64,000 bases of DNA from the NCBI RefSeq assembly GCF_014641075.1, contig NZ_BMHP01000002.1, forward strand, positions 1,178,001 through 1,242,000. The letters are read 5' to 3'. The position numbers were made by a program, and so were the translations under genes. This document shows positions 26,947 to 36,867 of the stretch, one piece after another; within the stretch, counting starts at the first letter, position 1; the number at the start of each line of letters is the position of its first letter. The notes beneath the pieces were generated by a model that searched no databases, was not told the origin of the DNA, and was given only the letters and a program-made list of their open reading frames with translations. Source of the DNA: Paenibacillus nasutitermitis. Its GTDB lineage: Bacteria; Bacillota; Bacilli; Paenibacillales; Paenibacillaceae.

Positions 26947-27969
26947 TCATGCGGTCAAGGATAATAAAAACAACTCCAGACCCAGTGTTTTATCAATTTT
27001 GCCAGTTTTCATTTTATAATCCAGGTCTGCCAGTCGGTCCAGATGACCACCTAGCGAGCCTACCGAGAAATTCTTGGCCTTCTCTACGGACAGCTTGACG
27101 GCATACGGGTGAAGACCTAGCTGCCCGGCCATCTGCTGGGGCGAATATTGATGCTGCGACAGCTCCTTGATCTGCAGCATAATGCGGAGCTGACGGGCAA
27201 TAAGTGCTGCGATTTTAATGGGCTCCTCTTTGCGCAGCAGCAGCTCGCCGTAGAGCTTGAGCGCTTTATCCACTTTCAGCGAAGCCATCGCATCAATCAA
27301 GGCAAATACATCCTCTTCCACTGTGGAGGCAATCAGCGTCTCAACCTCGCGAACCCCAATGTTTCCCCCGGGGCCCGTATGAAGACAGAGCTTGTCCACT
27401 TCATGGGCAAGCTGCTGCATATTTGTCCCGGTACGGGCAAGCAGCAGCTCCGCCGCTTCCTGCTGAAGGAGCCTGCCCTGCTCCTCGGCACGTTTGACCG
27501 CCCACTGCTGCAGCTCGCTCTCTTGAAGCTCCTGAAAGGGAATAAGCACATTCTGTTCCTTCAGAAGCTTAACGACTTTGCGTCGTTCATCAAGCTTCTC
27601 CGCCATGACCTGAAATACGATCACACTCGTCTCGCAAGGCTGCTTCAAATAAGCGATCAGCCGATCGATCTGATGCTCCATCTTGCTTTCCTTCCCCTGT
27701 GCCGTTGCAAGGACGGACTGGTCGCGGATCAGGACAAGCTTGCGGGAAGCAAAGAAAGGGAGTGTATCTGCTTCCGCCACCGCCTCTTGAATAGAGGTCT
27801 CTGCGGTATCGAATTTAACGATTCCAAGCTCCCTTTCCTCGCGTGGCAGCAGACGCTCAGTCAAATCCCCGACAAACTGGCTCATCCGGTAGCGGTCCTT
27901 CCCGTAAATGACATAGACCGGAGAAAACAGTCCCGTTTTCCACTGTTTCATCGCTTCTTTACTATCCAA
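26947..27969 (-). CDS. holA: DNA polymerase III subunit delta
   Basis: Clamp-loader delta subunit (YqeN type, 340 aa) that opens the sliding clamp. The N-terminal AAA+-like domain starts WKTGLFSPVYVIYGKDRYRM and includes TLPFFASRKLVLIRD; KLDERRKVVKLLK and the C-terminal collar helices with LGLHPYAVKLSVEKAKNF are typical. The only in-frame start near the family N-terminus is TTG 27969, placed unusually close to its AAGGA; ATG 27951 is an alternative with worse spacing. Convergent with rpsT. Confidence 0.94.
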   Translation of the reverse strand: MDSKEAMKQWKTGLFSPVYVIYGKDRYRMSQFVGDLTERLLPREERELGIVKFDTAETSIQEAVAEADTLPFFASRKLVLIRDQSVLATAQGKESKMEHQIDRLIAYLKQPCETSVIVFQVMAEKLDERRKVVKLLKEQNVLIPFQELQESELQQWAVKRAEEQGRLLQQEAAELLLARTGTNMQQLAHEVDKLCLHTGPGGNIGVREVETLIASTVEEDVFALIDAMASLKVDKALKLYGELLLRKEEPIKIAALIARQLRIMLQIKELSQHQYSPQQMAGQLGLHPYAVKLSVEKAKNFSVGSLGGHLDRLADLDYKMKTGKIDKTLGLELFLLSLTA

Positions 27970-28039
27970 TCCTTATCCACTCCCATACTCCGATTTAATG
28001 AGATCGGCTGTCTATCTGATCAGGCCATAAAAACAGCAA

Positions 28040-28075
28040 CAAAGGGATGAAGTCCACTGCGACTTCATCCCTTTG
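28040..28075 (-). terminator. Terminator of the ECF sigma operon
   Basis: CAAAGGGATGAAGTC and GACTTCATCCCTTTG form a perfect 15-bp stem with a six-base loop, starting three bases past the stop of the 53-aa ORF. The minus-strand tail is TTGCTGTTTTTATGG, an interrupted T-run. Confidence 0.75.
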
Positions 28076-28078
28076 TTC

Positions 28079-28240
28079 CTAAACATCTATATAAACACCC
28101 ACAGTACGGGCGGCCCATGGTACCGCCTGTGAATGGTCATACGACGTTAAGGTTTCTAAACGGTGACGGCTGTCGTATCCTGTATTATACGCGGGCATCA
28201 CGTAATATGTGCGGACCTTGAGCTGTAAAAAATCATTCAT
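28079..28240 (-). CDS. Uncharacterised 53-aa ORF coupled to the anti-sigma gene
   Basis: Small ORF starting at ATG 28240 inside the end of the anti-sigma gene (shared bases ATGAATGA, eight-base overlap), with AAGG seven bases upstream, and ending three bases before the operon terminator. The product starts MNDFLQLKVRTYYVMPAYN, is Tyr/Val-rich, slightly basic, has no cysteine and no membrane span, and ends VGVYIDV; its alternating pattern suggests beta strands. Codon use looks coding (GC-rich third positions). I do not recognise the family. Position suggests co-expression with the ECF sigma factor. Confidence 0.65.
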   Translation of the reverse strand: MNDFLQLKVRTYYVMPAYNTGYDSRHRLETLTSYDHSQAVPWAARTVGVYIDV

Positions 28241-29351
28241 CAGCCTTGAGGCTCTCCGACAAAGCGGTCAGATCCACCACATAGACCTCTTGCTTGCCGT
28301 CTGCGGCAGCCGTCTCATAGGTGAACGTCTTGCTGTCCGCGGCCCAGACCAGGTTGGTAAGTTCGGAAGTCCGCTTCTCGCCTTGAAAAATCTTTACATT
28401 ATCCGATGTGGTATAAATCTGCATCGCGCCATCGACCACAGCAGCCGCATAACGTTTGTCCGGAGAAGGAACAACCGGATCATGAATAATGGCAGACATG
28501 CCTGCTGCTGAATCCGCGTTATTTGCGTCCGGGGGGGCTATGCCCGGCAGCGGCGCCGCACTGGTCGGCTCATCTGATTTGGCTGCGCCATTTCCGGAAC
28601 TGTTTCCTAATCGGTCCGGTTGACTTGCCTCAGGTTCCGCGGCTGGAGAGGCACTCTTCTCCCCTTTCGCTGGCGAGTCTTGCTCTGCTATGTCTTTAGC
28701 TGCGGGATTCTCTGACCGCTGTATCTTATCAGAGGAAGCTGTGTCTTTGGAATCCGATGCCGCCTGATCCTGCACAGAAGCACTTTCTGAAACGCCGTTA
28801 TTCCCAGACACACTTACCTCATCATTGGATTTGGGCGCATTGCTGTTTGCAGTGCTTTGAGAAGAAAACGTACCGCTTTTACTTGCTGTATCCGCAGAGA
28901 ATGTATCGGCTGTCATTGCGCTGTCATCGCTGCTGTTTGTACGGATGAAGCCTTCGAAAGGATTCGCAATAAATACCAGACCAACCACGATTCCCGCAGC
29001 GACAACGCCGCCCATGATTCGGTAGGAAAATCTGTTTTTTCGTCTTTCCTGCGTTTGTCTGCGCCTGGGAATGGATCCTTCCGGCTCTTCACCACGAACA
29101 GGATCTGCGGCCATAAGCTCGGCGCTTGTTTGCAGCTCAAGCAGCTTGGGCATGATCGCATCAACCAGGCTGTAACCAGGTGTTACTTTGGGAAGATTAT
29201 CGAGTCCGGCGGATAGCAGCTTCAACCTCTCAAATACAGCTGTGCATTCGGGGCAATGCCGCGTATGAGTCATCAAGATTTCGGTTTCCCGATCATCAAG
29301 GTCTCCATCCAGCTCTCGTTGCATATATTCCATCACCTCTTGACAATTCAT
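28233..29351 (-). CDS. Anti-sigma factor with zinc-finger (zf-HC2) domain
   Basis: Membrane-bound antagonist of the ECF factor encoded just upstream (372 aa). The cytoplasmic N-terminus carries the zinc-binding anti-sigma motif H29-x3-C33-x2-C36 (HTRHCPEC). One membrane span follows at about 113-131 (GGVVAAGIVVGLVFIANPF). The outside part is a long Ser/Asp/Ala-rich linker and a C-terminal domain of about 80 residues with beta-propeller-like strands (AVVDGAMQIYTT, LVWAADSKTFTYE), possibly a sensor. ATG 29351 overlaps the sigma stop (ATGA), a typical sigma/anti-sigma coupling. Confidence 0.9.
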   Translation of the reverse strand: MNCQEVMEYMQRELDGDLDDRETEILMTHTRHCPECTAVFERLKLLSAGLDNLPKVTPGYSLVDAIMPKLLELQTSAELMAADPVRGEEPEGSIPRRRQTQERRKNRFSYRIMGGVVAAGIVVGLVFIANPFEGFIRTNSSDDSAMTADTFSADTASKSGTFSSQSTANSNAPKSNDEVSVSGNNGVSESASVQDQAASDSKDTASSDKIQRSENPAAKDIAEQDSPAKGEKSASPAAEPEASQPDRLGNSSGNGAAKSDEPTSAAPLPGIAPPDANNADSAAGMSAIIHDPVVPSPDKRYAAAVVDGAMQIYTTSDNVKIFQGEKRTSELTNLVWAADSKTFTYETAAADGKQEVYVVDLTALSESLKADE

Positions 29352-29896
29352 CCTCGGACACCACCTTTCTGATAATCATGGAGGTAAGTCTGCAGCTGCT
29401 GTCTTGCCCGGAATAAATAAGATTTGACTGTATTTAATGGCAGGTCCAACGAATCCGCAATTTCATTGTAAGAAAAATCCTGAAGGTACCTTAACACGAC
29501 AACGGCCCGGTGATGATCAGGGAGTTTGTCGATTGCCTTGCGGATATCCTGCACCGCATAGGCGGAAAGCACTTCCTCCTCAACGGAATGCGAATCCGGA
29601 AAAACCATGTCATGCTCATCAATCGATACTGTAGGTTTATTACGTCTGAATTTGTCAATACAAATATTTGTGACAATCCGTTGTACCCAAGTTTTGAACT
29701 GAGCCTTCTCTTCGTAGGATCCGATTTTTGTATAAACGCGGATTAGCGCTTCTTGAGCGGCATCCAACGCATCCTGTTCGTTGTTTAATATATAGTAGGC
29801 TGTCCGGTAAACATGATTTTCAATCTCTCGCAATAGAGAAATTAGAGCATCGCCATCGCCGGCTTGTGCCGCTTTAATTAGGCCGGGCTCTACCAC
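29348..29896 (-). CDS. ECF RNA polymerase sigma factor, SigW-like
   Basis: Sigma-70 family factor with region 2 (VYRTAYYILNNEQDALDAAQ, then FKTWVQRIVTNICIDKFRR) and region 4 (LPDHHRAVVVLRYLQDFSYN, later TVKSYLFRARQQLQ). GTG 29896 lies seven bases after GAGGGGGATC, giving 182 aa; a longer frame to 29932 lacks homology. The upstream promoter is ECF-type, so autoregulation is likely. Genes order sigma, anti-sigma, 53-aa ORF, terminator. The inducing signal is unknown; SigW/SigV-like roles in envelope stress are the family expectation. Confidence 0.93.
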   Translation of the reverse strand: MVEPGLIKAAQAGDGDALISLLREIENHVYRTAYYILNNEQDALDAAQEALIRVYTKIGSYEEKAQFKTWVQRIVTNICIDKFRRNKPTVSIDEHDMVFPDSHSVEEEVLSAYAVQDIRKAIDKLPDHHRAVVVLRYLQDFSYNEIADSLDLPLNTVKSYLFRARQQLQTYLHDYQKGGVRG

Positions 29897-29925
29897 GGAG
29901 GATCCCCCTCTCTTGCAACCTTTAA

Positions 29926-29952
29926 GACGCAAAGGAAGTTAATAATGTTGCA
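29926..29952 (-). promoter_or_regulatory. ECF-type autoregulatory promoter
   Basis: Minus strand: TGCAAC (29947-29952), 17-bp spacer, CGTC (29926-29929), matching the TGAAAC/TGTAAC - N16-17 - CGTC style of Bacillus ECF promoters. It leaves a leader of about 25 bases before the GTG start. The rest of the 29,953-30,110 spacer is AT-rich and shows nothing else I can support. Confidence 0.75.
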
Positions 29953-30110
29953 AATTTTCTAAGTGAAACTTTAAAAAAATTTTAGATTTGCATCCGTTCG
30001 GACACCTAGCACCAATTTTAAGAATATCAGAAAAGCAGAGAACCGTATAGCCTTCGAAGGCTGCCTAAAATCAGGATATTATGCCTGCTTGAATCCGGTG
30101 TCTGCCAGGG

Positions 30111-30160
30111 AAAAAACAAGAGCAGCAAATCCATGCTTGACAAGCACGAATCGCTGCTCA
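30111..30160 (-). terminator. Terminator after the hydroxyacid dehydrogenase
   Basis: Minus strand: GAGCAGC pairs with GCTGCTC, with an inner GCTTG/CAAGC stem, followed by TTGTTTTTTCC. It lies about 60 bp past the stop. Confidence 0.8.
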
Positions 30161-30218
30161 ACGATTGCTGGCGCACCCTGTCCGGCAGCCTGGTTCATTC
30201 TGCCACGAAAGCCACATT

Positions 30219-31172
30219 CTAGTACTCGCTGTCCAAATCAACCACGCTGGACTCGGGGCTGCTTCCCTGGGCATATTGCTTCAGGTTATCGACAAAGATG
30301 GCAATCACGCGCTCAGTGTAATAGATGGTACTGCCCGCATGATGGGGAGTAATAATCACATTGTCCATCTTCCAGAAAGGATGGTCCTCAGGAAGCGGCT
30401 CCTGCTCGAATACATCGAGTCCGGCCCCCGCGATTGTCCCGTTTTGCAGCGCTTCAAGTAGAGCAGCGGTATCGGTCGTTTTTCCCCTGCCGATATTGAT
30501 GTAATATGCTGTTTTCTTCATCGCCGCAAATTGGTCTTTGCCTAACATCAATTCCGTTTCCGGCGTGTGAGGCATGCAGTTTATTACAAAATCGCTTTGC
30601 TGCAGCACCTCTTGCAGCCCTTCGATTCCGTGCATCTCATCAACATTCTTTTCTTCCAGGCCTGATCTTCGAACGCCGAGCACCTTCATATTAAAAGCTT
30701 GGGCCAGCCTTGCTGTTTCCAGTCCTATGGCGCCGGCACCCAATATCCCCATTGTCCGGCCGTGAATCTCGCCCATGTCGCCCGAATGCTCCCAACTGCT
30801 CCGTGCCTGGTTGCGGATAGCTGTATGGAGGTGGCGGGTGAACGCGAGGAGCATGGCAAATATCGTTTCGGATATCGGATAAGGATGAACGCCGCTTGCA
30901 TTGGTCAGCATAATCCCGAACTCCCTGAATTTGTCAAGCGGAAGACGCTCTACCCCTGCTCCCCAGTTCTGCACCCATTTCAAACGGGAAGGGCCTGATT
31001 TTACAAATTCAGCAACGTTTGAATTCCAGCCCAATATAATCTCAGCCTCAGGCAGATGCTTGTCGACGGTTTTCCTATCGCTAGCATCAATAAGCTCCCA
31101 CCCCGGAGCAGCTTGCTTTATCTGATCGGCAAATTTCGTATCAAGCGGATGCACGGCAACAATTTTCCCCAT
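30219..31172 (-). CDS. D-2-hydroxyacid dehydrogenase family protein
   Basis: NAD(P)-dependent oxidoreductase of D-2-hydroxyacids (317 aa). The Rossmann motif GILGAGAIGLETARLAQAF is at about 142-160; the catalytic triad is represented by INIGRGKTTDTAAL (Arg), GAGLDVFEQEPLPEDHPFW (Glu) and TPHHAGST (His). Substrate specificity cannot be read. ATG 31172 follows AGGAGGGGA. It is flanked by terminators on the downstream side and a 180-bp spacer to comEC, so it is probably a single-gene unit; B. subtilis has no such gene here. Confidence 0.9.
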   Translation of the reverse strand: MGKIVAVHPLDTKFADQIKQAAPGWELIDASDRKTVDKHLPEAEIILGWNSNVAEFVKSGPSRLKWVQNWGAGVERLPLDKFREFGIMLTNASGVHPYPISETIFAMLLAFTRHLHTAIRNQARSSWEHSGDMGEIHGRTMGILGAGAIGLETARLAQAFNMKVLGVRRSGLEEKNVDEMHGIEGLQEVLQQSDFVINCMPHTPETELMLGKDQFAAMKKTAYYINIGRGKTTDTAALLEALQNGTIAGAGLDVFEQEPLPEDHPFWKMDNVIITPHHAGSTIYYTERVIAIFVDNLKQYAQGSSPESSVVDLDSEY

Positions 31173-31352
31173 GTTCCTATCCCCTCCTGTATGGATCTCA
31201 CAAGCAATTATCGACTCTCACTATCATAAAAAAAGAGACTATGAATACAGTACCCTCTCAGGACTGGATTCAAGCCTCCTGTCTTCATATATATACCGGA
31301 TAATAATAAGTAACCAAATCGTACCACTGCCGCGAGCGGGCTGTCAAATCCA

Positions 31353-34079
31353 TTAAGGCCCCAGCATATGCCGGACAAACAACTCACCGCGGGCTGTTAT
31401 CCGAAATTCAACTTCTCCGTCCAAATCTGTGCGTTTGATGTCCGCTCCTGCAGCTGTGATCCGCTCCATAACCTCGTTATTGGGATGACCGTAGGAGTTG
31501 TTCCTGCCCACGGATATAACGGCTGTCGACGGATGCCAGTAAGACAGCCATTCCGCAGTGGAAGACGTCTTGCTACCATGGTGGGAAACCTTCATCACAT
31601 CGATGGCTGAGGAGGGGACAGACTGCTGAGCTATGGAGTGGTTCCCCTCGTCCTGCAGCTCTGCTGCAGCCAGAGAACCGGAGCTGGCCGTACGTGCCAA
31701 AATGGCCCGTTCCTCCGCAGAATCGGCATCGCCGGTCAGCAGGAACGAACGGTTGTAAAGCTCAACAATCATCGCCACGCTATGTCCGTTCTGCTCTTTT
31801 AGGTAAGGAACACTACTGTGATCATAATCGTTCCTCTGCTCGCCCAGCAATCGAATCACTGCCCCCTCGTCAATTTTCCAGCTTAATCCGCCATCGCTTC
31901 GGTACATCGGAATTCCCTGCTCTGCGGCAGACCCCAACAAATTAACCGCATCCTCCGACTGCTTGACGGTGCCGTTCCAGAGCATTCGCTTAACCGGAAT
32001 ATTGGCCATGACAGCACGCAGTCCTTTGATATGATCGCTGTCCAGGTGGGTCATGACCAGGAGATCGATCTGCTGCACGCCCCGTTTTTGCAGCAGCGGG
32101 ACAAGCACCTTGCGGCCTACTTCAAAAGGATCTCCCCTCTCTTTCCACTCATCTCCTTTCTTCCGAAAGGTTACCGCACCTCCTCCGTCGATCAGTATAT
32201 TTTTGCCGTGTGCGGTCCGGATCAGAATGGAATCCCCTTGGCCCACATCGAGGAAACTGACATAAGCATCCCTGCTGTTCCACTCCGGGTCATATGCCCA
32301 TAGTACGGGCACAGCAAGCGATGCGATCAGCATCATATACAGCAAAGCCGGCATGCGCTTATACCAGGAACCCCCGGTTGCCGGATCCTTGTTGTTAGCT
32401 CCCGTGCGGTATTCAGGCAATCCCAGAGGCTGGGTTTCAGCTTCACCCGCAGGCTCCTCCCCTCCATGCAGCGGACGATTACTCCCATGCTGTTGCAGGG
32501 AGATATCAGGCAAGGTACGCTTGCCCCTGCGGTAAAGAACGGACAGGCTCACTCCCATAGCAGTGTACATGTACGCCACCCACATCAGCGGCGGGGTTCC
32601 GATGATGAAATGAAACTGACGCATGCCGCTCAGCTTCAACACAACGCCGAAGGACAGGCGGTTCGCCACAGCAGCGGCCGAACCTATCCCCAGGGCTCCG
32701 CCATGCCATAAGGCGTCCAGCACAAGCGCCACCCCGCCAAGAGGCATTACAATGAAGCTGATAAAGGGGACCAGAATAAAATTCGCCAGCAGCGACAACA
32801 AATGGATCTGGTTGAAATAATAGATCGTCAGCGGGAACGATACCGCCTGAGCCACCACCGTCACGGCGATCATATCAAAAAGTCCCTTCAGCTTCTTTCC
32901 CTGAGGCAGCAGACGGCGAAAGGGCTGGACGCCAACAATAAGGCCCGCCGTCACCAAAAACGACAGTTGAAAGCCGACATCCATCAGAAAGTAAGGGTCC
33001 CAAATCAGCATCAACAGAGCCGCTGCCGCAAGCAGATGTAGTCCGTCCTTCAGCTTATTTAATCGGGCCGCAAACAAACCCAGCATCGCCATAATTCCGG
33101 CGCGGACAATGGAAGGCGCAGCGCCGGTGAGCAGCACATAGAACGGAATTGCCGTTATCATAAAGAGCAGCATCCGTTCGCGCGTCATGCGCAGCAGCTT
33201 CAACAAACCCCCAAGCACATACAGAAATACGGCCACATGCAGGCCCGAGACCGCCAATATATGAGTCAGGCCCAGCTGGGAAAATTGGCGGAACTGCTCG
33301 GGATCAAGATCCTCGCGCATTCCGAGAATCAGCCCTTTCATATAACCGGTCTGCTCCGCCGGAAACAGCACGTCCATACGTCTTCCCAGCGAATTGCGGA
33401 AATCATCGATATGGCTCAGAAGCGAAGGCTTGCTGAAGCGGGCTCCGGGACTTACGACCACAGATGAAAGGCCGCTCGCCTTAAGCAGCCAATGAATACG
33501 CTGGCCAAGCAGATAGTTACGATAATCGAAGCCGCCAAAATTGGTAGCTTCGGCCGGCAAATTCAACTCTCCGCTGATTACCGCATAGGAGCCCCGTTTC
33601 CAGCCGGCTGCAACGGCCTGATCCTTTTGCTGTGCAAGCTTGATATGTACAAGCAGAAGCTCATCGAGCTGGCGCGGCGCACCTTCCCCCGCTACAGCAG
33701 CGGTTTTGACATTCATTATGAACTGGGCACGGTCCCCATCGACCTCTACGGCAGACAGAATAGTTCCCGCTACTTCCACCTTATAAGCTGAAATTGAGTC
33801 TGAGCCTGAGCCGGAGTCGGCAGCCGTTTGCTCCGTTCGTACAGGGAAACCCGTCACATTGTGCTTGTCCGCCCACAACCGTTCTGCTGACGCTCCTGCA
33901 AATGCGGCCAGGCATGCGGCGGCCAGCAGCCAAGAAGATTTGCGACGAAGCACCTGCACATAGAGCAAGGCAGCAAGTCCGGCACCGGCCAGCATTAAGC
34001 CTGAGAGCAACAGTCCTGCTCCAGCAGCGCTTCCCAGTACCCAGCAGAGTGCAAAATAAACCAGCGGGCGGCTGTTCAT
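31353..34079 (-). CDS. comEC: Competence protein ComEC/Rec2 (DNA uptake channel)
   Basis: Polytopic membrane protein thought to form the channel for transforming DNA (908 aa; B. subtilis about 776). N-terminal membrane helices, a soluble OB-like region (DUF4131) and the competence domain with LTHILAVSGLHVAVF precede a C-terminal metallo-beta-lactamase-like domain: FLDVGQGDSILIRT, MTHLDSDHIKGL, LLTGDADSAEE and VSHHGSKTSS. These metal ligands are intact, suggesting an active nuclease domain. ATG 34079 follows GGAGGGAGGG. A terminator lies between it and comEB, so it may be expressed separately. Confidence 0.97.
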   Translation of the reverse strand: MNSRPLVYFALCWVLGSAAGAGLLLSGLMLAGAGLAALLYVQVLRRKSSWLLAAACLAAFAGASAERLWADKHNVTGFPVRTEQTAADSGSGSDSISAYKVEVAGTILSAVEVDGDRAQFIMNVKTAAVAGEGAPRQLDELLLVHIKLAQQKDQAVAAGWKRGSYAVISGELNLPAEATNFGGFDYRNYLLGQRIHWLLKASGLSSVVVSPGARFSKPSLLSHIDDFRNSLGRRMDVLFPAEQTGYMKGLILGMREDLDPEQFRQFSQLGLTHILAVSGLHVAVFLYVLGGLLKLLRMTRERMLLFMITAIPFYVLLTGAAPSIVRAGIMAMLGLFAARLNKLKDGLHLLAAAALLMLIWDPYFLMDVGFQLSFLVTAGLIVGVQPFRRLLPQGKKLKGLFDMIAVTVVAQAVSFPLTIYYFNQIHLLSLLANFILVPFISFIVMPLGGVALVLDALWHGGALGIGSAAAVANRLSFGVVLKLSGMRQFHFIIGTPPLMWVAYMYTAMGVSLSVLYRRGKRTLPDISLQQHGSNRPLHGGEEPAGEAETQPLGLPEYRTGANNKDPATGGSWYKRMPALLYMMLIASLAVPVLWAYDPEWNSRDAYVSFLDVGQGDSILIRTAHGKNILIDGGGAVTFRKKGDEWKERGDPFEVGRKVLVPLLQKRGVQQIDLLVMTHLDSDHIKGLRAVMANIPVKRMLWNGTVKQSEDAVNLLGSAAEQGIPMYRSDGGLSWKIDEGAVIRLLGEQRNDYDHSSVPYLKEQNGHSVAMIVELYNRSFLLTGDADSAEERAILARTASSGSLAAAELQDEGNHSIAQQSVPSSAIDVMKVSHHGSKTSSTAEWLSYWHPSTAVISVGRNNSYGHPNNEVMERITAAGADIKRTDLDGEVEFRITARGELFVRHMLGP

Positions 34080-34106
34080 CCCTTATTCTCCCTCCCTCCT
34101 AAAGAC

Positions 34107-34160
34107 AAAAAAAAGAACCTTTCGTAAAGCGCCAAAAAACGGCGCCCACGAGAGATTCTT
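34107..34160 (-). terminator. Terminator between comEB and comEC
   Basis: Minus strand: AGAATCTCTCGTGGGCGCC pairs imperfectly with GGCGCTTTACGAAAGGTTCT, followed by eight T. It lies 33 bp past the comEB stop and 28 bp before comEC. Confidence 0.8.
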
Positions 34161-34192
34161 TCTCACCATGGCTTGATTTTTCTTCCCCGGCA

Positions 34193-34723
34193 TCAGGATT
34201 TCACGTTTATCTTAGCCTGTTCAGGCGGTTCATAATCCGCCAACGAGCGGAATTGAATGCCTTTTTGCTGCATCAGATTAACGACCTTATCGCTGTCCTT
34301 GGGATAACTACGATGGTAGACGATTTCATTGATGCCGCTGTTTGCGAGCATGTTGGCACAAGTCCAGCAGGGCTGATCCGTTACATAAACGGTTGAGCCT
34401 TCCCGGTCGATGCGGTCCGTGAAAAGCAGCAGGTTCTGCTCGGCATGAATGGTTCGGATACAGCGCTGCTTCTTGATCATCTGCTCTTCCCCGCCGGTTA
34501 TCTGAAGCTCCAGCTCCTCGACAATCATGCAGCCGGCCTCGGAACAGTCGGCTACCCCCATGGGCGCGCCATTATAGGCTGTTCCGAGCAGCTTCTTTCC
34601 CTGAACCAGCACTGACCCTACATGCCGCCTCAAACAACGCGAACGCGTGGAGACCATGTAAGCAATATCCATGAAGTAAGTATCCCAGTCTTTGCGCGCG
34701 CTCTCGCGCGAATCCGTAACCAT
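34193..34723 (-). CDS. comEB: ComEB, dCMP deaminase family protein
   Basis: Zinc-dependent deaminase-like protein (176 aa) encoded in the comE locus. The zinc site is intact: HAEQNLLL (His/Glu) and PCWTCANML (two Cys); GTAYNGAPMGVADC and CIRTIHAE are typical of dCMP deaminases. In B. subtilis ComEB is dispensable for transformation, so the enzyme may serve pyrimidine metabolism. ATG 34723 is followed by TDSRESARKDWDTYFM. The metY gene ends 30 bp upstream instead of comEA. Confidence 0.94.
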   Translation of the reverse strand: MVTDSRESARKDWDTYFMDIAYMVSTRSRCLRRHVGSVLVQGKKLLGTAYNGAPMGVADCSEAGCMIVEELELQITGGEEQMIKKQRCIRTIHAEQNLLLFTDRIDREGSTVYVTDQPCWTCANMLANSGINEIVYHRSYPKDSDKVVNLMQQKGIQFRSLADYEPPEQAKINVKS

Positions 34724-34753
34724 CGTAAATCTTCCTTTCCTATCTGGTCTTTC

Positions 34754-36043
<1,290 letters not shown>

Positions 36044-36110
36044 TTAAGAATCCTCCTCGCAGGAATTTAACTGTAAGCGGCTCGCCGCTATCCCTCCCAT
36101 TGTCGCACAA

Positions 36111-36743
36111 TCAAGGCGTAACAACAATGGAAGCTTTCATTTTTTCCAGTAGTTTGGGCCCAATTCCTTTGACACGGAGGAGATCGTCGACTGAGCGGAA
36201 GGGACCATTTTTTTCCCTGTCCGCCACAATTGCCCTGGCTTTGGCTTCGCCGATCCCGGGAAGCGCATCCAGCTCGGCTGCTGTGGCACGGTTAAGATTG
36301 ATTTTCCCGTCTGCTGTCATACCCTCATCCTGCATTGCCGCAGGGGCTGTTTTGTCCGCTCCTGGTCCTCCATCATCCGTATCGGATCTGTCCGCGCCAA
36401 CCGCTTGCTGCTGGAGCGGCTGCTTTGACGCAGTCTCACCGGCTTCCGGCCCGTTCGGTTGCGGATCTTTGTCTATCGCCTGGTTCCCAGTCGGGGATGG
36501 TAATTCTTTTTCGGACTCCGCCTGTTTCTTCTCCGCAGATGTAAAATCTGCTGCCGAGGAATCCGGCTTGCTCTCGTCAGGGTTCAGGGCCGCCTTCACT
36601 TGACTGTTTAAGGGCACCCAACCCGGCGGTTCTCCTGTACCGGCTTGATAAAATGCTGAGATGATCAAGGCGGCACCCAGAAGGCCCAGCGAAGCAATCG
36701 TATACATGGGATTCCAGGGCCTTTTTTTTCTATTCGCTTGCAT
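36111..36743 (-). CDS. comEA: Competence protein ComEA (DNA receptor)
   Basis: Membrane-anchored DNA-binding protein of the transformation machinery (210 aa). One N-terminal transmembrane segment (MYTIASLGLLGAALIISAFY), a long Asp/Glu/Pro/Ser-rich linker (about 40-145), then the double helix-hairpin-helix domain: INLNRATAAELDALPGIGEA and VDDLLRVKGIGPKLLEKMK. ATG 36743 lies nine bases after GGAGGTG; ATG 36761 overlaps that site. A SLBB domain present in many ComEA proteins is not obvious. Divergent from comER. Confidence 0.95.
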   Translation of the reverse strand: MQANRKKRPWNPMYTIASLGLLGAALIISAFYQAGTGEPPGWVPLNSQVKAALNPDESKPDSSAADFTSAEKKQAESEKELPSPTGNQAIDKDPQPNGPEAGETASKQPLQQQAVGADRSDTDDGGPGADKTAPAAMQDEGMTADGKINLNRATAAELDALPGIGEAKARAIVADREKNGPFRSVDDLLRVKGIGPKLLEKMKASIVVTP

Positions 36744-36867
36744 CAGAAAAGTCACCTCCATTTAGTTGCGTACCCGGCATTAATCATAAATCTTTCGAAA
36801 ACTGGTCATGTCGGCCTTGCTCCGGCGCATAAGGTAGTAAGAGCATTAGTGCCAAGGAGGGGTAACG

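Noticed and set aside
28040..28178. Possible riboswitch or tRNA in the gap before holA
   Set aside because: The region is explained by the 53-aa ORF and its terminator; no cloverleaf and no ligand-type conserved core was seen.
36044..36110. SAM (S-box) riboswitch before the metY-type gene
   Set aside because: The 67-bp gap is too short and lacks S-box stems or a terminator.
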